In this document: in pieces, positions 9,149-17,454 of the stretch
Numbering within the stretch: position 1 is the stretch's first letter
How the letters are laid out: each line of letters opens with the position of its first letter
Assembly: GCF_036961565.1 (NCBI RefSeq)
Contig: NZ_JBAMDD010000021.1
Span: 3,274-67,273 of the forward strand
From: Chitinimonas sp036961565
GTDB lineage: Bacteria > Pseudomonadota > Gammaproteobacteria > Burkholderiales > Chitinimonadaceae
Direction: 5' to 3'
DNA length: 64,000 bases
Translations under genes and position numbers: made by a program
The notes under the pieces: generated by a model
Seen by the model: the letters and a program-made list of their open reading frames with translations, nothing else
The model's database searches: none
Told to the model about the DNA's origin: nothing

Positions 9149-10734
9149 GCGGCACCGCCAAATACTTGTTGCCAGCGGCTGCAGCTGCTATCGAGCGCGG
9201 CATCGGATGGCCATTGCTGCGCATAGGCGGCAGCCAGCCAGATACGGGTGATGTCCTGGGTCAGCGCCAGGGTATCGGCTGGTAGTTCGCCTTGCTGATG
9301 GGCTTGCTGCGCCAGTCTGACGCAGTCGCCCTCGGTGGCGCCTTGGGTCAGTGCTAGTGCGTACTGGTGTACTAAGCGCGACAAGGTGGCACGGTAGAGC
9401 AGGCCCAGCGCGTTGCGTTGCTGTCCTTCTGCCCACAGTTTCCTGACGGCGGTGGGGATGTCATCCGGCAGTGATTCCGGCCGTATGTCCATACCGGCTA
9501 CCTCGCCAGGTAGCTTGCGGGTCTCCGCCTGCTGGAAGGCGCCGGCTATGCGGTCTCGGTAGCGGTAGAGCAGCCAGGCGACCAGGGCGATGGCACCAAG
9601 GATAAGCAGGGCCTTGGTCAGGTCGGCCACCCAATCGGGCACCTTGTCCTGGCGCTTGTTCTTGTCCTCGTCGTCCTTGTCTTCCTTTTCGGGTTCCTTG
9701 GGCGTCTTGTTCTTGGCCGTCCAGGTCTGCACGCAGCGGTAGCCGCGCAGGTCGTCGTGGGCATAGACCTTGTCCAGTTCTGCCCGTACCGCCTTTTGCT
9801 CGGCGGATTGCGCGGGCGTGCGCTGCCTGGCGATCAGGTCGGCCTCCACCTGATTGCTTTCGGGTGGTTCGCACTGCGGCGCAGCCTGCACGGCCTGGGG
9901 CAGGATGAGCATGACCGCCAGCAGGACGGCCAGGGTATGGCCTACCGTGGGCAGCTTGAGCGATTTGCTGCCCTGGCGCTCCTGTGCCAGGCGGCGCAGG
10001 ATGATTTCGATATCCCAGGCTTCGAGTTCGGCACGGCGGTTCAGGTAGAGCGTGAAGCAACAGGCCGTATAGATGGGCGCCATGATGCCGGCCCCGATGG
10101 CGAGGCTGGCCAGGAGCAGCATAAATACCGGCTGACTCCGGCCGATTTCCTGATCGAACAGCATCCACAGTGGGTTCATGGCATCGGGCGAGGCGGTAAA
10201 CAGGCCGATCAGCGAGATCAGGCCTATCTGCAGCACCGCCTCGAAATGAAAGCAGGCGAAGCCAAACCAGAAGGCGGCAGTACCGGCGCCATCACGGCCC
10301 AGTACGCGCCGGCGATCAGCGGCAAAGCGGCCACGGGCCTGCTCCAATTGCCAGATGGGTTGGTACAGGCCACGGCCCGGCATAAAGGGGCGCCACCAGG
10401 TCAGCACGCGGAACCAGCCCCCCCCCAACTCCTTGGGCCAGGCGCGCAGGGCCTGCCACCAGCTTAATTGCTGGCCGAATACGGCACGCGACAGCACCAG
10501 AACGATGACGCGTTCCAGCAGGGGACGTAGCCACAAGGGGATGGCCAGAAAGAAAAAGGCCCAATCCCGGTACTGCCAGGCCAGCAGGCCGCAGAGCAGG
10601 ATCAGGGGCAGCCATAAGGTCAGCCAGGTGGTATAGCAGGTGAAATACGATTGCCGGAGCAGTGCCACGCCCAGGTCCAGCGCCTGGCTGTGCGAGCGGG
10701 GACGCAGATCGAGTTGCAGTCGATCAAGCCGCAT
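9145..10734 (-). CDS. DUF4129 domain-containing membrane protein
   Basis: The 529-residue protein has several membrane spans in its first 260 residues, another around 270-290, a charged linker (KNKTPKEPEKEDKDDEDKNK) and a further span (LLILGAIALVAWLLYRYR). The C-terminal domain is of the DUF4129 type (ALGLLYRATLSRLVHQY... TRIWLAAAY). The reading frame begins at a TTG further upstream (10752), but the ATG at 10734 overlaps the SpoIIM stop by 11 bases and is preferred. A run of nine C on the plus strand (10418-10426) lies inside the gene with the frame intact. It belongs to the MoxR operon and was probably recruited with it; its role is not established. Confidence 0.85.
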   Translation of the reverse strand: MRLDRLQLDLRPRSHSQALDLGVALLRQSYFTCYTTWLTLWLPLILLCGLLAWQYRDWAFFFLAIPLWLRPLLERVIVLVLSRAVFGQQLSWWQALRAWPKELGGGWFRVLTWWRPFMPGRGLYQPIWQLEQARGRFAADRRRVLGRDGAGTAAFWFGFACFHFEAVLQIGLISLIGLFTASPDAMNPLWMLFDQEIGRSQPVFMLLLASLAIGAGIMAPIYTACCFTLYLNRRAELEAWDIEIILRRLAQERQGSKSLKLPTVGHTLAVLLAVMLILPQAVQAAPQCEPPESNQVEADLIARQRTPAQSAEQKAVRAELDKVYAHDDLRGYRCVQTWTAKNKTPKEPEKEDKDDEDKNKRQDKVPDWVADLTKALLILGAIALVAWLLYRYRDRIAGAFQQAETRKLPGEVAGMDIRPESLPDDIPTAVRKLWAEGQQRNALGLLYRATLSRLVHQYALALTQGATEGDCVRLAQQAHQQGELPADTLALTQDITRIWLAAAYAQQWPSDAALDSSCSRWQQVFGGAA

Positions 10735-11680
10735 GCTGCCCCCGTCCGGCAAACACGAAGAAGCCGATGACCATGGCCCAGCAGGCGCCGCCGACGATGA
10801 ACTTGGTCATGGGGGGAATCAGGCTGGAGGCCGACCAGAAACCCTCGAAAAAGGCGGCCAGGACCGTCAGCAGGGCGGCGCCCACCAGTACCGGGAAAAT
10901 ATGCCGGCTGGCGCTGATCAGTGCGTGGCGGCGGCTCAGGCGGCCTGGGCGTAGCAGGGTCAGGCCCAGCCGCAGGCCGGCCACGCCCGATAGCAGCAGA
11001 CCGGTGATCTCAAAGCTGGCATGGGTAATGACAAAGGACCAGAACACCTCGGCTACCGCCGGGTCGCGGCTGAGCCAGGCGGCGATCACGCCAAAGTGCA
11101 TGCCATTGAATACCAGGCTGAACAGCGCGGGTATGCCGCCGAACAGGCCGCCGGCAAAGGTACGGAAGCAGATGGAGACGTTGTTCCAGATATAGAAGCC
11201 GAACATCATCACATCGTCGTCGCTGCCATCGCGGCCGATGTGCTCCTTGCTTGGGCTATACATGGACTCGTAGCGGGTCAGCTCTTGCCAGTCCATCCAG
11301 CTATAGGCCCAATGCGGCTGAAACCAGACCAGCAAGCCTACCGCTGCGGCAACACCCCAGAAGGCCAGGCAGACCAGCAGCAGCAGCCGCCATTCCTGCC
11401 GCACGCGGCGGGGGAACTCCACGCCCAGCCAGCGGCGCAGGGTCATGGGCCGCTCCAGCGGTGTGCCATAGAGTTTGCGATGCATGGCCAGTACCAGGCC
11501 ATGCAGATGTTCGGTCAGCAAGGGCGAGTAGCCGCGTTGTCTGGCCAGTGCCATGCTCTGGCAGAGCTGCCGGTAAAGCGCAGGCAGCTGGGTTTCGTTG
11601 CTGGGCTGCTTGTCAGCCAGCAGGGTGGCCACACGCTGCCATAAGGCCTCGTGCTGGGCTTCGAACAGGGCCTGCTTCAT
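10724..11680 (-). CDS. SpoIIM-type stage II sporulation protein M family membrane protein
   Basis: The 318-residue protein has an N-terminal helical cytosolic part and a C-terminal membrane half. The family motif appears as FGFYIWNNVSICFRTFAGGLFGGIP, followed by FVITHASFEITGLLLSG. Despite the name, SpoIIM-superfamily proteins are widespread in non-sporulating bacteria, where they are encoded with RDD and MoxR/DUF58 genes and are assumed to be membrane-complex components. The start overlaps the preceding RDD gene by 4 bases and the stop overlaps the DUF4129 gene by 11. Length and topology are normal. Confidence 0.9.
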   Translation of the reverse strand: MKQALFEAQHEALWQRVATLLADKQPSNETQLPALYRQLCQSMALARQRGYSPLLTEHLHGLVLAMHRKLYGTPLERPMTLRRWLGVEFPRRVRQEWRLLLLVCLAFWGVAAAVGLLVWFQPHWAYSWMDWQELTRYESMYSPSKEHIGRDGSDDDVMMFGFYIWNNVSICFRTFAGGLFGGIPALFSLVFNGMHFGVIAAWLSRDPAVAEVFWSFVITHASFEITGLLLSGVAGLRLGLTLLRPGRLSRRHALISASRHIFPVLVGAALLTVLAAFFEGFWSASSLIPPMTKFIVGGACWAMVIGFFVFAGRGQHAA

Positions 11681-12360
11681 CGGGTCAATCCAGCAACATA
11701 GGCGCGCAGTCGGGCCAGAGAGGCTTCGCCGCGCAGGCCGGTCAGGGGCTCTGCCAGGTCGGCCAGCTCAAGGCAGCGCGAAGGCGGCAAGTGCTCGGCA
11801 CGCTCGACCAGGTCGATCAGGGCGCGTTGTTGTTCGGGTGTCAGGGGGAAGGGCAGCGGATGCGCCTCACCAGACTGCGCAGCCTTGCGGGCGCGGGTCT
11901 TGGGGCTGTAGATCACCAGCGTACCGGCAACCAGATCGCCGAGGCGGCGGAACCGGTGGTCAAACAGCATGCAGAGCAGGCCGGTGGCATACATCATGGG
12001 CAGGAAGTCGGCGACCAGCAGCAGGTTGCGCAGCGAGGATTCGCGCCAGCCTACCGGCAGGCCGTCTTCGCGCACGACTTCCAGCCCCATCCAGCGCTTG
12101 CCCAGGGTTTTGCCGCCTGCATAGACTTCGCACAGTATGGGGTAGCCCCAGTAGCTGAGGAACAGCACCACCAGGAACAAGCCTTCGCCCAGATTGCTAT
12201 CGCCCATGGCAAACCGCGTGGCGATGGCAATCACGATCACCGCGATCAGCCACAGCACGAAATCAATCGTCCAGGCGAAAGCACGCCTGACAGGCCCGGC
12301 AGGCGTGAGCGAAAGGCGTATGCCCTCTGGTGTCAGCAGGGCAAGACGCCCATCCAGCAT
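11677..12360 (-). CDS. RDD family membrane protein
   Basis: The 227-residue protein has the RDD domain: PVRRAFAWTIDFVLWL (first membrane helix, with R and D), then GGKTLGKRWMGLEVVREDGLP and DHRFRRLGDLVAGTLVIY. The C-terminal 70 residues are soluble and charged. RDD proteins are small integral membrane proteins, some of which are reported as Na+(Li+, K+)/H+ antiporters or complex subunits. The start ATG shares a base with the upstream RDD gene's TGA (TGATG), so the two RDD proteins are made together and could form a hetero-oligomer. Confidence 0.9.
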   Translation of the reverse strand: MLDGRLALLTPEGIRLSLTPAGPVRRAFAWTIDFVLWLIAVIVIAIATRFAMGDSNLGEGLFLVVLFLSYWGYPILCEVYAGGKTLGKRWMGLEVVREDGLPVGWRESSLRNLLLVADFLPMMYATGLLCMLFDHRFRRLGDLVAGTLVIYSPKTRARKAAQSGEAHPLPFPLTPEQQRALIDLVERAEHLPPSRCLELADLAEPLTGLRGEASLARLRAYVAGLTR

Positions 12361-12845
12361 CAGGCTTGTACTACCTTGGTATCAGCGATGTTGTCGTGCA
12401 GGCACAGACGGTTTTCGCGGAAAATCATCAGCGGGTCCAGCAGGCTGAACAGGCCACCAACCAGTGGGATGGCACCGATGAGGGCGGGCACCAACCAGCG
12501 CAGTGCTATTAGTCGGCCAATACCGCAATGGCTGCCATCGGTGCGCACAATGCGAACCTTCATGGCGCGCTTGCCTATGGTCTGGCCCTGGCGATGCAAC
12601 ATCATCAGTTGGTAGATCACCAGGCCAATGACGGCCAGGCCGGAAAGGGCGCCAGCGATACCAGCCACAGCACCTGTGCCGTCGCCAACCGCAAATGCCA
12701 AGCCAAAAGGCAGCATGCAGGCCAGAACGGCAAAACCATCAATGAGGACGGCGATAAGGCGGGCGCCGCGGTCAGCCAGAACCTGCTGGCCAGCTGGGGT
12801 GTCCAAAGCAACCGTGCTGGCTGCATACGGATTCGATTGATCCAT
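12360..12845 (-). CDS. RDD family membrane protein, first gene of the MoxR operon
   Basis: The 161-residue protein carries a second RDD domain: GARLIAVLIDGFAVLACMLP, GQTIGKRAMKVRIVRTDGS and a DPLMIFRENRLCLHD C-terminus. The chosen ATG at 12845 has a strong AGGGAGG site about 7 bases upstream; the frame is open further to 12935 but without a comparable site. It begins MDQSNPYAAS, a small-membrane-protein leader. It is the promoter-proximal gene of the seven-gene minus operon running to 5477, so operon control should lie in the 93 bases between 12845 and 12939. Confidence 0.88.
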   Translation of the reverse strand: MDQSNPYAASTVALDTPAGQQVLADRGARLIAVLIDGFAVLACMLPFGLAFAVGDGTGAVAGIAGALSGLAVIGLVIYQLMMLHRQGQTIGKRAMKVRIVRTDGSHCGIGRLIALRWLVPALIGAIPLVGGLFSLLDPLMIFRENRLCLHDNIADTKVVQA

Positions 12846-12938
12846 TACTTCCTCCCTGGTTAGGTAGATGTTGTCCAGCATCATTGCAGACAACCCCCAT
12901 TCTAGCCGGGCAGCAGCAAAAAATGACAGTGGCAAGAT

Positions 12939-13223
12939 TTAGCCTTGACTTAATACATTTTGCAGGTAACGGCGCAATCTTTCCAGGCCGCTGATGGCGG
13001 GAGCGGCGCGCAGGGGCTCGGTCAGGCGTACACGGCTGGGGTGCATGGCTTGCAGCAGCAGCGGTTCGTCTTCCTCTATCCAGTAGCGTTGGCCCGCAGC
13101 CAGCACCACATCGGCACCGTCGGCGGTGAACCAGACGGTGCCGCTCTCCACCCACAGGCAGTCGCCACGGCGGGCGGGCAGGGTCAATAGGGTATCAGTT
13201 GGTAAGGTATGGTGTTGCGACAT
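12939..13223 (-). CDS. DUF2917 domain-containing protein
   Basis: The 94-residue protein is a small cupin-like beta protein of the DUF2917 type: LPARRGDCLWVESGTVWFTADGADVVL, then AGQRYWIEEDEPLLLQA. It has no signal or membrane segment. It is divergent from the MocR-type regulator at 13432. MocR proteins commonly control a divergently transcribed neighbour, so it may be that regulator's target, though this is inference. Function unknown. Confidence 0.8.
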   Translation of the reverse strand: MSQHHTLPTDTLLTLPARRGDCLWVESGTVWFTADGADVVLAAGQRYWIEEDEPLLLQAMHPSRVRLTEPLRAAPAISGLERLRRYLQNVLSQG

Positions 13224-13335
13224 AGTGGTTCTCCGGTTTCACCCGGCCTTTGCCAGGTGAGGCCAGCGTACGCCGCCAGGGCAAGTCTTTTTAGAGCCAG
13301 ACTGTGCTGGTTTTTGCCGTGTCAGTGCCGGGTAG

Positions 13336-13381
13336 GCACCAACTGTCATGGTGCATTTCGGTGGCAACTGTTTCTTGGCGG
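13336..13381. promoter_or_regulatory. candidate MocR operator region
   Basis: The intergenic region between the divergent DUF2917 and MocR genes holds an inverted repeat GCACCA-N7-TGGTGC (13336-13354). It also holds two copies of an AACTGT-centred direct repeat (CCAACTGT near 13339 and GGCAACTGT near 13373). Paired direct repeats are common operators of GntR/MocR regulators. Binding is inferred from arrangement only. Confidence 0.4.
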
Positions 13382-13431
13382 TTGGGATGCTGCGGTGCAA
13401 TATGCTTTTCCACCATCCAAGGATGCGCGCC

Positions 13432-14904
13432 ATGTCCAACGAGCGAGTCGCAACCCTCTATGTCGCTCTGGCAGACGAAATTGCTGCGCAGATGGCGACG
13501 GGCACCCTGCGTGCCGGTGACAAGCTCCCCAGCCTGCGGGAACTGCGCGACAAGCGTGGCGTCAGCCTGTCCACCGTTACCGAGGCTTTTCGCCTGCTGG
13601 AAGACCGGGGGCTGATCGAAGCAAGGCCACAGTCCGGCTTTTTTGTGCGGCACAAGCTGGTCGAGCCACCACCCACCTCGCGCCCCTCTACCGAACCTGC
13701 CGCCGTGACGGTCAACCGGCGCTTGTGGGACTACCTGCAACTGACGCGCGGCAAGCAGCATGGCTTTTGTTATGCGGTGATGGCCCCGGAGTGCTTTCCC
13801 AACAGCCAGTTGCAGAAGCTGATGAACGAGGCCTTGCGGCAGTCACCCACCTTGCTGTCGGAGTACGGTGGTACCCGAGGGTTGGAAGTGCTACGGCGCC
13901 AGGTGGCAAGGCATGCCATGGAGTGGGGTGGGCGGCTCAGCGCCGACGACGTGCAGATCACGGCGGGCGGCATAGAGGCGCTCAATCTGGCGCTGCGAGC
14001 CACCACCCAGCCGGGTGATGTGGTGGCGGTGGAGTCACCCACCTATTTTGGCTTACTGCAGTTGTTCGAGTCCATGGGGCTCAAGGCGCTGGAGATACCC
14101 ACCGATCCCGAGCATGGCATCTCCCTGCCGGCGCTGGAGCTGGCGACTCGTGATGGCGGTGTGGCGGCCTGCGTGCTGATGCCCAACTTCAGCAACCCCA
14201 CCGGCAGCCTGATGAGCGATACGGCCAAGCAGCAGTTGGTGCGCTTGCTGGCCGAGCGGCAGGTGCCGCTGATTGAGGACGATATCTATGGCGAGTTCTA
14301 CCAGGGCCGCGAGCGACCGAGGCCAGCCAAGGCCTTTGATGAAACCGGCAATGTGCTGTACGTGGCCAGCTATACCAAGCTGGTGGCGCCCGGCATGCGG
14401 GTGGGCTGGATAGCCCCTGGCCGCTATCGCTCAAGGGTGGAGATACTGAAATACATCAATACCTTCTCTACCCCTGCCATTACTCAGGCAACGCTGGCGC
14501 GTTTTCTGGAAAGTGGTGGCTACGATCACCATATGCGGCGCTTGCGCAAGCTGTGCAACAACCAGCTGGCCAGGCTGAATGACGGTCTGGACCGGTATTT
14601 CCCGGCCGGCACCCGCTGGACCCAGCCCAAGGGCGGCTATCTGTGCTGGGTGGAGCTACCCCAGGGGGCAGACAGCACGGCGTTGCTCAGGCAGTCGGCG
14701 GAGGAAGGGATCAGTTTTGCTCCCGGCCCCTTGTTCTCGGCCCGTCATGCCTACCGCAACTACCTGCGCCTGTGCGCGGGCGAGCCGTGGTCGGACCAGG
14801 TGGAGGCCAGGCTCAGGCGGCTGGGGGAGCTGGTACACCGGCAGCTGGATGCGGTACCGGCAAGGTTGAGCAGTGATAGCCACGCCTTGTTCGAGCTGGG
14901 CTGA
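13432..14904 (+). CDS. MocR-type PLP-dependent transcriptional regulator (GntR HTH + class I aminotransferase)
   Basis: The 490-residue protein joins an N-terminal GntR winged helix (ATLYVALADEIAAQMATGTL...KLPSLRELRDKRGVSLSTVTEAFRLLEDRGLI) to a full-length aminotransferase fold I domain. The PLP region shows the Schiff-base lysine in ASYTKLVAPGMRVGW, the PNFSNPTGS motif and the DDIYGEF aspartate. The ATG at 13432 has AAGG 9 bases upstream; in-frame ATGs at 13423 and 13348 are alternatives. MocR proteins sense PLP or amino acid derivatives and regulate PLP synthesis, GABA or taurine use. The specific effector cannot be inferred. The neighbour DUF2917 gene is the likeliest target. Confidence 0.93.
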   Translation: MSNERVATLYVALADEIAAQMATGTLRAGDKLPSLRELRDKRGVSLSTVTEAFRLLEDRGLIEARPQSGFFVRHKLVEPPPTSRPSTEPAAVTVNRRLWDYLQLTRGKQHGFCYAVMAPECFPNSQLQKLMNEALRQSPTLLSEYGGTRGLEVLRRQVARHAMEWGGRLSADDVQITAGGIEALNLALRATTQPGDVVAVESPTYFGLLQLFESMGLKALEIPTDPEHGISLPALELATRDGGVAACVLMPNFSNPTGSLMSDTAKQQLVRLLAERQVPLIEDDIYGEFYQGRERPRPAKAFDETGNVLYVASYTKLVAPGMRVGWIAPGRYRSRVEILKYINTFSTPAITQATLARFLESGGYDHHMRRLRKLCNNQLARLNDGLDRYFPAGTRWTQPKGGYLCWVELPQGADSTALLRQSAEEGISFAPGPLFSARHAYRNYLRLCAGEPWSDQVEARLRRLGELVHRQLDAVPARLSSDSHALFELG

Positions 14905-14924
14905 TACCTGCACTCATAGGTAGG

Positions 14925-15383
14925 TCAGGCGTCTTGATCCAGCCCGGTGCGGGCATCCAGCACGCAGCGCCAGTAGCGGATACGGCCCTCAAAGGTCTTA
15001 CCGGCCAGTTGCACATACTCATGGGCCCCGCGCGAGTGCCGTGCCGAGAAGATCAGGCTCTCGGCGCGGGTGACCGAGGTGAACTGCTCCCAGGCGCGAG
15101 TCAGGCTCTCGGCGTCAGGGTGCGTCAGTATCAGGGCGCTGATGATGGCGAGGTCGGCATCGGCCTCGCGCCTTAGCATCAGCAAGTCGATAGACAATTG
15201 CTTGTTCATTTCGGCCAGCTCACAGACCAGGATATTGAGCTTGGGTATGGCCGCCTCTGGCGTGATGGAGGCTTCTGGTGCTGTCATGGCTGGCGCGGTG
15301 TCGACCGCCGCAGTATCGACTGCCGCGGTGTCGACCGCCGCAGCATCGGCTGCCGCAGCATCTGCATAGTGTTCGTGGCGCAT
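14925..15383 (-). CDS. hypothetical protein with Ala/Asp-Thr repeats
   Basis: The 152-residue protein starts with a low-complexity segment (about residues 8-32) built from AAVDT units, encoded by a 15-bp tandem repeat. A helical region follows (LNILVCELAEMNKQLSIDLLMLRREADADLAII), then a C-terminal domain with SARHSRGAHEYVQLAGKTFEG. No family is recognised. It starts 2 bases after the chemoreceptor stop on the same strand, so it is co-transcribed with it and the HD-GYP gene; a signalling accessory role is possible. Codon use is like its neighbours. Confidence 0.65.
   Translation of the reverse strand: MRHEHYADAAAADAAAVDTAAVDTAAVDTAPAMTAPEASITPEAAIPKLNILVCELAEMNKQLSIDLLMLRREADADLAIISALILTHPDAESLTRAWEQFTSVTRAESLIFSARHSRGAHEYVQLAGKTFEGRIRYWRCVLDARTGLDQDA
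15300..15359. repeat. four 15-bp tandem repeat units inside a coding region
   Basis: Four in-frame 15-base units (15300-15314, 15315-15329, 15330-15344 and 15345-15359) differ at a few positions and encode AAVDT-like pentapeptides on the minus strand. The multiple of three keeps the frame, so copy number could vary without breaking the gene. Confidence 0.8.
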
Positions 15384-15385
15384 GA

Positions 15386-17422
15386 TCAGGCCTCATTGAA
15401 ACGGAAGGTCGAGACTTTTTGTTCCAGGCCCATGGCCAGGCCACGCAACTGCTCGGCCGTTGCTGCAGATGATTCAGCGGCCTGGGTATTCTGTTCGGAC
15501 ATCTGGGCAATGGTCTCGACCTTGCCGGCTACTTCATGCGCTACCGAAGATTGCTCTTTCAGCAAGGCAGTAATCTCGCTGACTACCTCCACCACGCGGG
15601 CCGAGCCCTCACGTATCTGGGCAATGGCCGAACCCGCCTGACTGGCCAGATCTACACCGCTTTCCACCTGTTCGACACCCTCGCCCATGCCATCCACCAC
15701 GCCTTGGGTGCCTTGCTGGATGCGTGCCACCATCTCGCCTATCTGCTTGGTGGAAGCGGTGGTGCGTTCAGCCAGTTTGCGCACCTCGTCGGCTACCACG
15801 GCGAAGCCACGGCCGGTTTCGCCCGCCCGTGCCGCCTCGATGGCAGCGTTCAGCGCCAGTAGATTGGTCTGGTCAGCGATTTCCTTTATGACGCCCACGA
15901 TGCCACTGATGGCCTCGGCATCCTTGCCCAGGGCGCTGACATTGCTGGAGGCGCTGCGTACGGCTTGCGCAATCTGCTCCATGCTCTCCACTGTTTCATT
16001 GATCACAGCCCCACCTTCGCTGGAGGCCTTGCCCGAATCGGTGGAGAGCCGGTGGGCATCGTTCGCATTGTCCGACATATGGCTGATGCTGACCGTGAGC
16101 TCCTCTACTGCCGCGGCCATGGCCGCCGCAGCATTACTTTGCTCACAGGTGGAACTGGCTACCTGGGTGCTGATACTGGCCACATTGCTGGCCGCTGACA
16201 TCAGTTCACGGGCACTACCCTGAATATCGCGCATGGTATTGCCCAGCTTCTCTGCGAGCTGACGGGCACTGTGGGCGATATGGCTCATTTCGTCATTGCC
16301 CTTGACTGCCGGTGGGGCGGTGAAGTCGCCATCGGACAGGCGCGCCATGTCAGCCTCAAGCGCCTCGGCTCGCAGGGTTAGGTCGCGGGCGAAGCCGGCG
16401 ATCAGCCAACCAACCACGAGCAGCACAGTCAAGGCAGCCGAAGCCTCAATGGCAAGCATGGTTTTTCCCTGCCTGACTCGATCTGTCAAAGTGTGTTTGA
16501 CGACGCGTTCTTGCAAAAAGTCATTGAAACGATCCTGGTTGGCTAGTGTGGTGCTGACCTGCTTAAAGTATGCCGATGCATCCTTGCCCAATGTGCCGGG
16601 CTCTATTACCTGTTTGTTCAAATCTTGCTGCAACTCGGTTAGTGCTTGCATGACTGGCTTCCATTCTGCGTTGAGCTTGGTACTCAGCTCAGGATGAAAA
16701 TCATCAATCAGCTCGATATCGTTGTTGATGCGATCGAGGTTTGAGGCGACTTCCCGGTTCAACAAGGCATCCAGCCTGCCCAGGGTGCGTTCGTCCACCC
16801 CCTTGGCAGCCATGGCGGCAAGCAAACCCCGGGTTTGCGCGATCCGTTCTCTGAGGCGAGGTAGCTGGTCCACCATGGTCACGATCAGGTAATAGGCATC
16901 GGCTTGCGGGTCCAGCAACAGCCCGGTGTCGCCCGCCACATGGTGGCGGTATTCATTGATCAGGGTAATTAGGCGGGTATGGGCTTCAAAATTATCTGCG
17001 GCACTCTTGCTGCGCCAATCCGATTTGAGTTGCTGCCAGTTGCTGGTGATGGCGTTGACCTTGTCCTTCCATTGGTCAGCGTGCAAAAGTTTTTCCTGCG
17101 CTGCCAATTTGTCCAGTGCGCTGTCCGCCTCTACTACAGATTCACGCACCACGCTCTCGAGCGAGTTATCGCCATTCAGCTGGGTTGTGGTTGCTCCACG
17201 ATGGCTGGCCACGGCGTTAGCGAAGGGGGTGAGTGCCTTGATGTATTCGGCGCCCGCCAACTCAGTTTGGTCGCGTTGGATATCGGCGTAACTGCCCATT
17301 GCAGCATTCGTTAGGAGTATCAGGCCAGGCAGTACCGAAACCAGAAAAATCAGCAGGAACTTGCGCCGGTAACTTAGCGCTCGCGATAGTTTGATTGCAG
17401 GGCGTAGCAGGGTGGAGAACAT
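15386..17422 (-). CDS. methyl-accepting chemotaxis protein
   Basis: The 678-residue chemoreceptor has a first membrane helix (FLLIFLVSVLPGLILLT), a large periplasmic all-helical sensor with the DPQADAYYLI motif, a second helix (ALTVLLVVGWLIAGF), a HAMP domain and a cytoplasmic signalling domain. The tip sequence EIADQTNLLALNAAIEAARAG is intact. It senses an unknown ligand and controls CheA. The ATG at 17422 has an AAGGAAG site; a longer open frame reaches 17485 but lacks one. It is 32 bases downstream of the HD-GYP gene, so chemotaxis and c-di-GMP turnover genes are in one operon. Confidence 0.94.
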   Translation of the reverse strand: MFSTLLRPAIKLSRALSYRRKFLLIFLVSVLPGLILLTNAAMGSYADIQRDQTELAGAEYIKALTPFANAVASHRGATTTQLNGDNSLESVVRESVVEADSALDKLAAQEKLLHADQWKDKVNAITSNWQQLKSDWRSKSAADNFEAHTRLITLINEYRHHVAGDTGLLLDPQADAYYLIVTMVDQLPRLRERIAQTRGLLAAMAAKGVDERTLGRLDALLNREVASNLDRINNDIELIDDFHPELSTKLNAEWKPVMQALTELQQDLNKQVIEPGTLGKDASAYFKQVSTTLANQDRFNDFLQERVVKHTLTDRVRQGKTMLAIEASAALTVLLVVGWLIAGFARDLTLRAEALEADMARLSDGDFTAPPAVKGNDEMSHIAHSARQLAEKLGNTMRDIQGSARELMSAASNVASISTQVASSTCEQSNAAAAMAAAVEELTVSISHMSDNANDAHRLSTDSGKASSEGGAVINETVESMEQIAQAVRSASSNVSALGKDAEAISGIVGVIKEIADQTNLLALNAAIEAARAGETGRGFAVVADEVRKLAERTTASTKQIGEMVARIQQGTQGVVDGMGEGVEQVESGVDLASQAGSAIAQIREGSARVVEVVSEITALLKEQSSVAHEVAGKVETIAQMSEQNTQAAESSAATAEQLRGLAMGLEQKVSTFRFNEA

Positions 17423-17454
17423 GATGGCTTCCTTGTTGCCTCTGGGGAGACATG

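Noticed and set aside
11251..12615. A 454-codon plus-strand open frame across the SpoIIM and RDD genes
   Set aside because: The translated product is R/Q/G/A-rich without a recognisable fold, while the minus-strand genes over it have clear family motifs.
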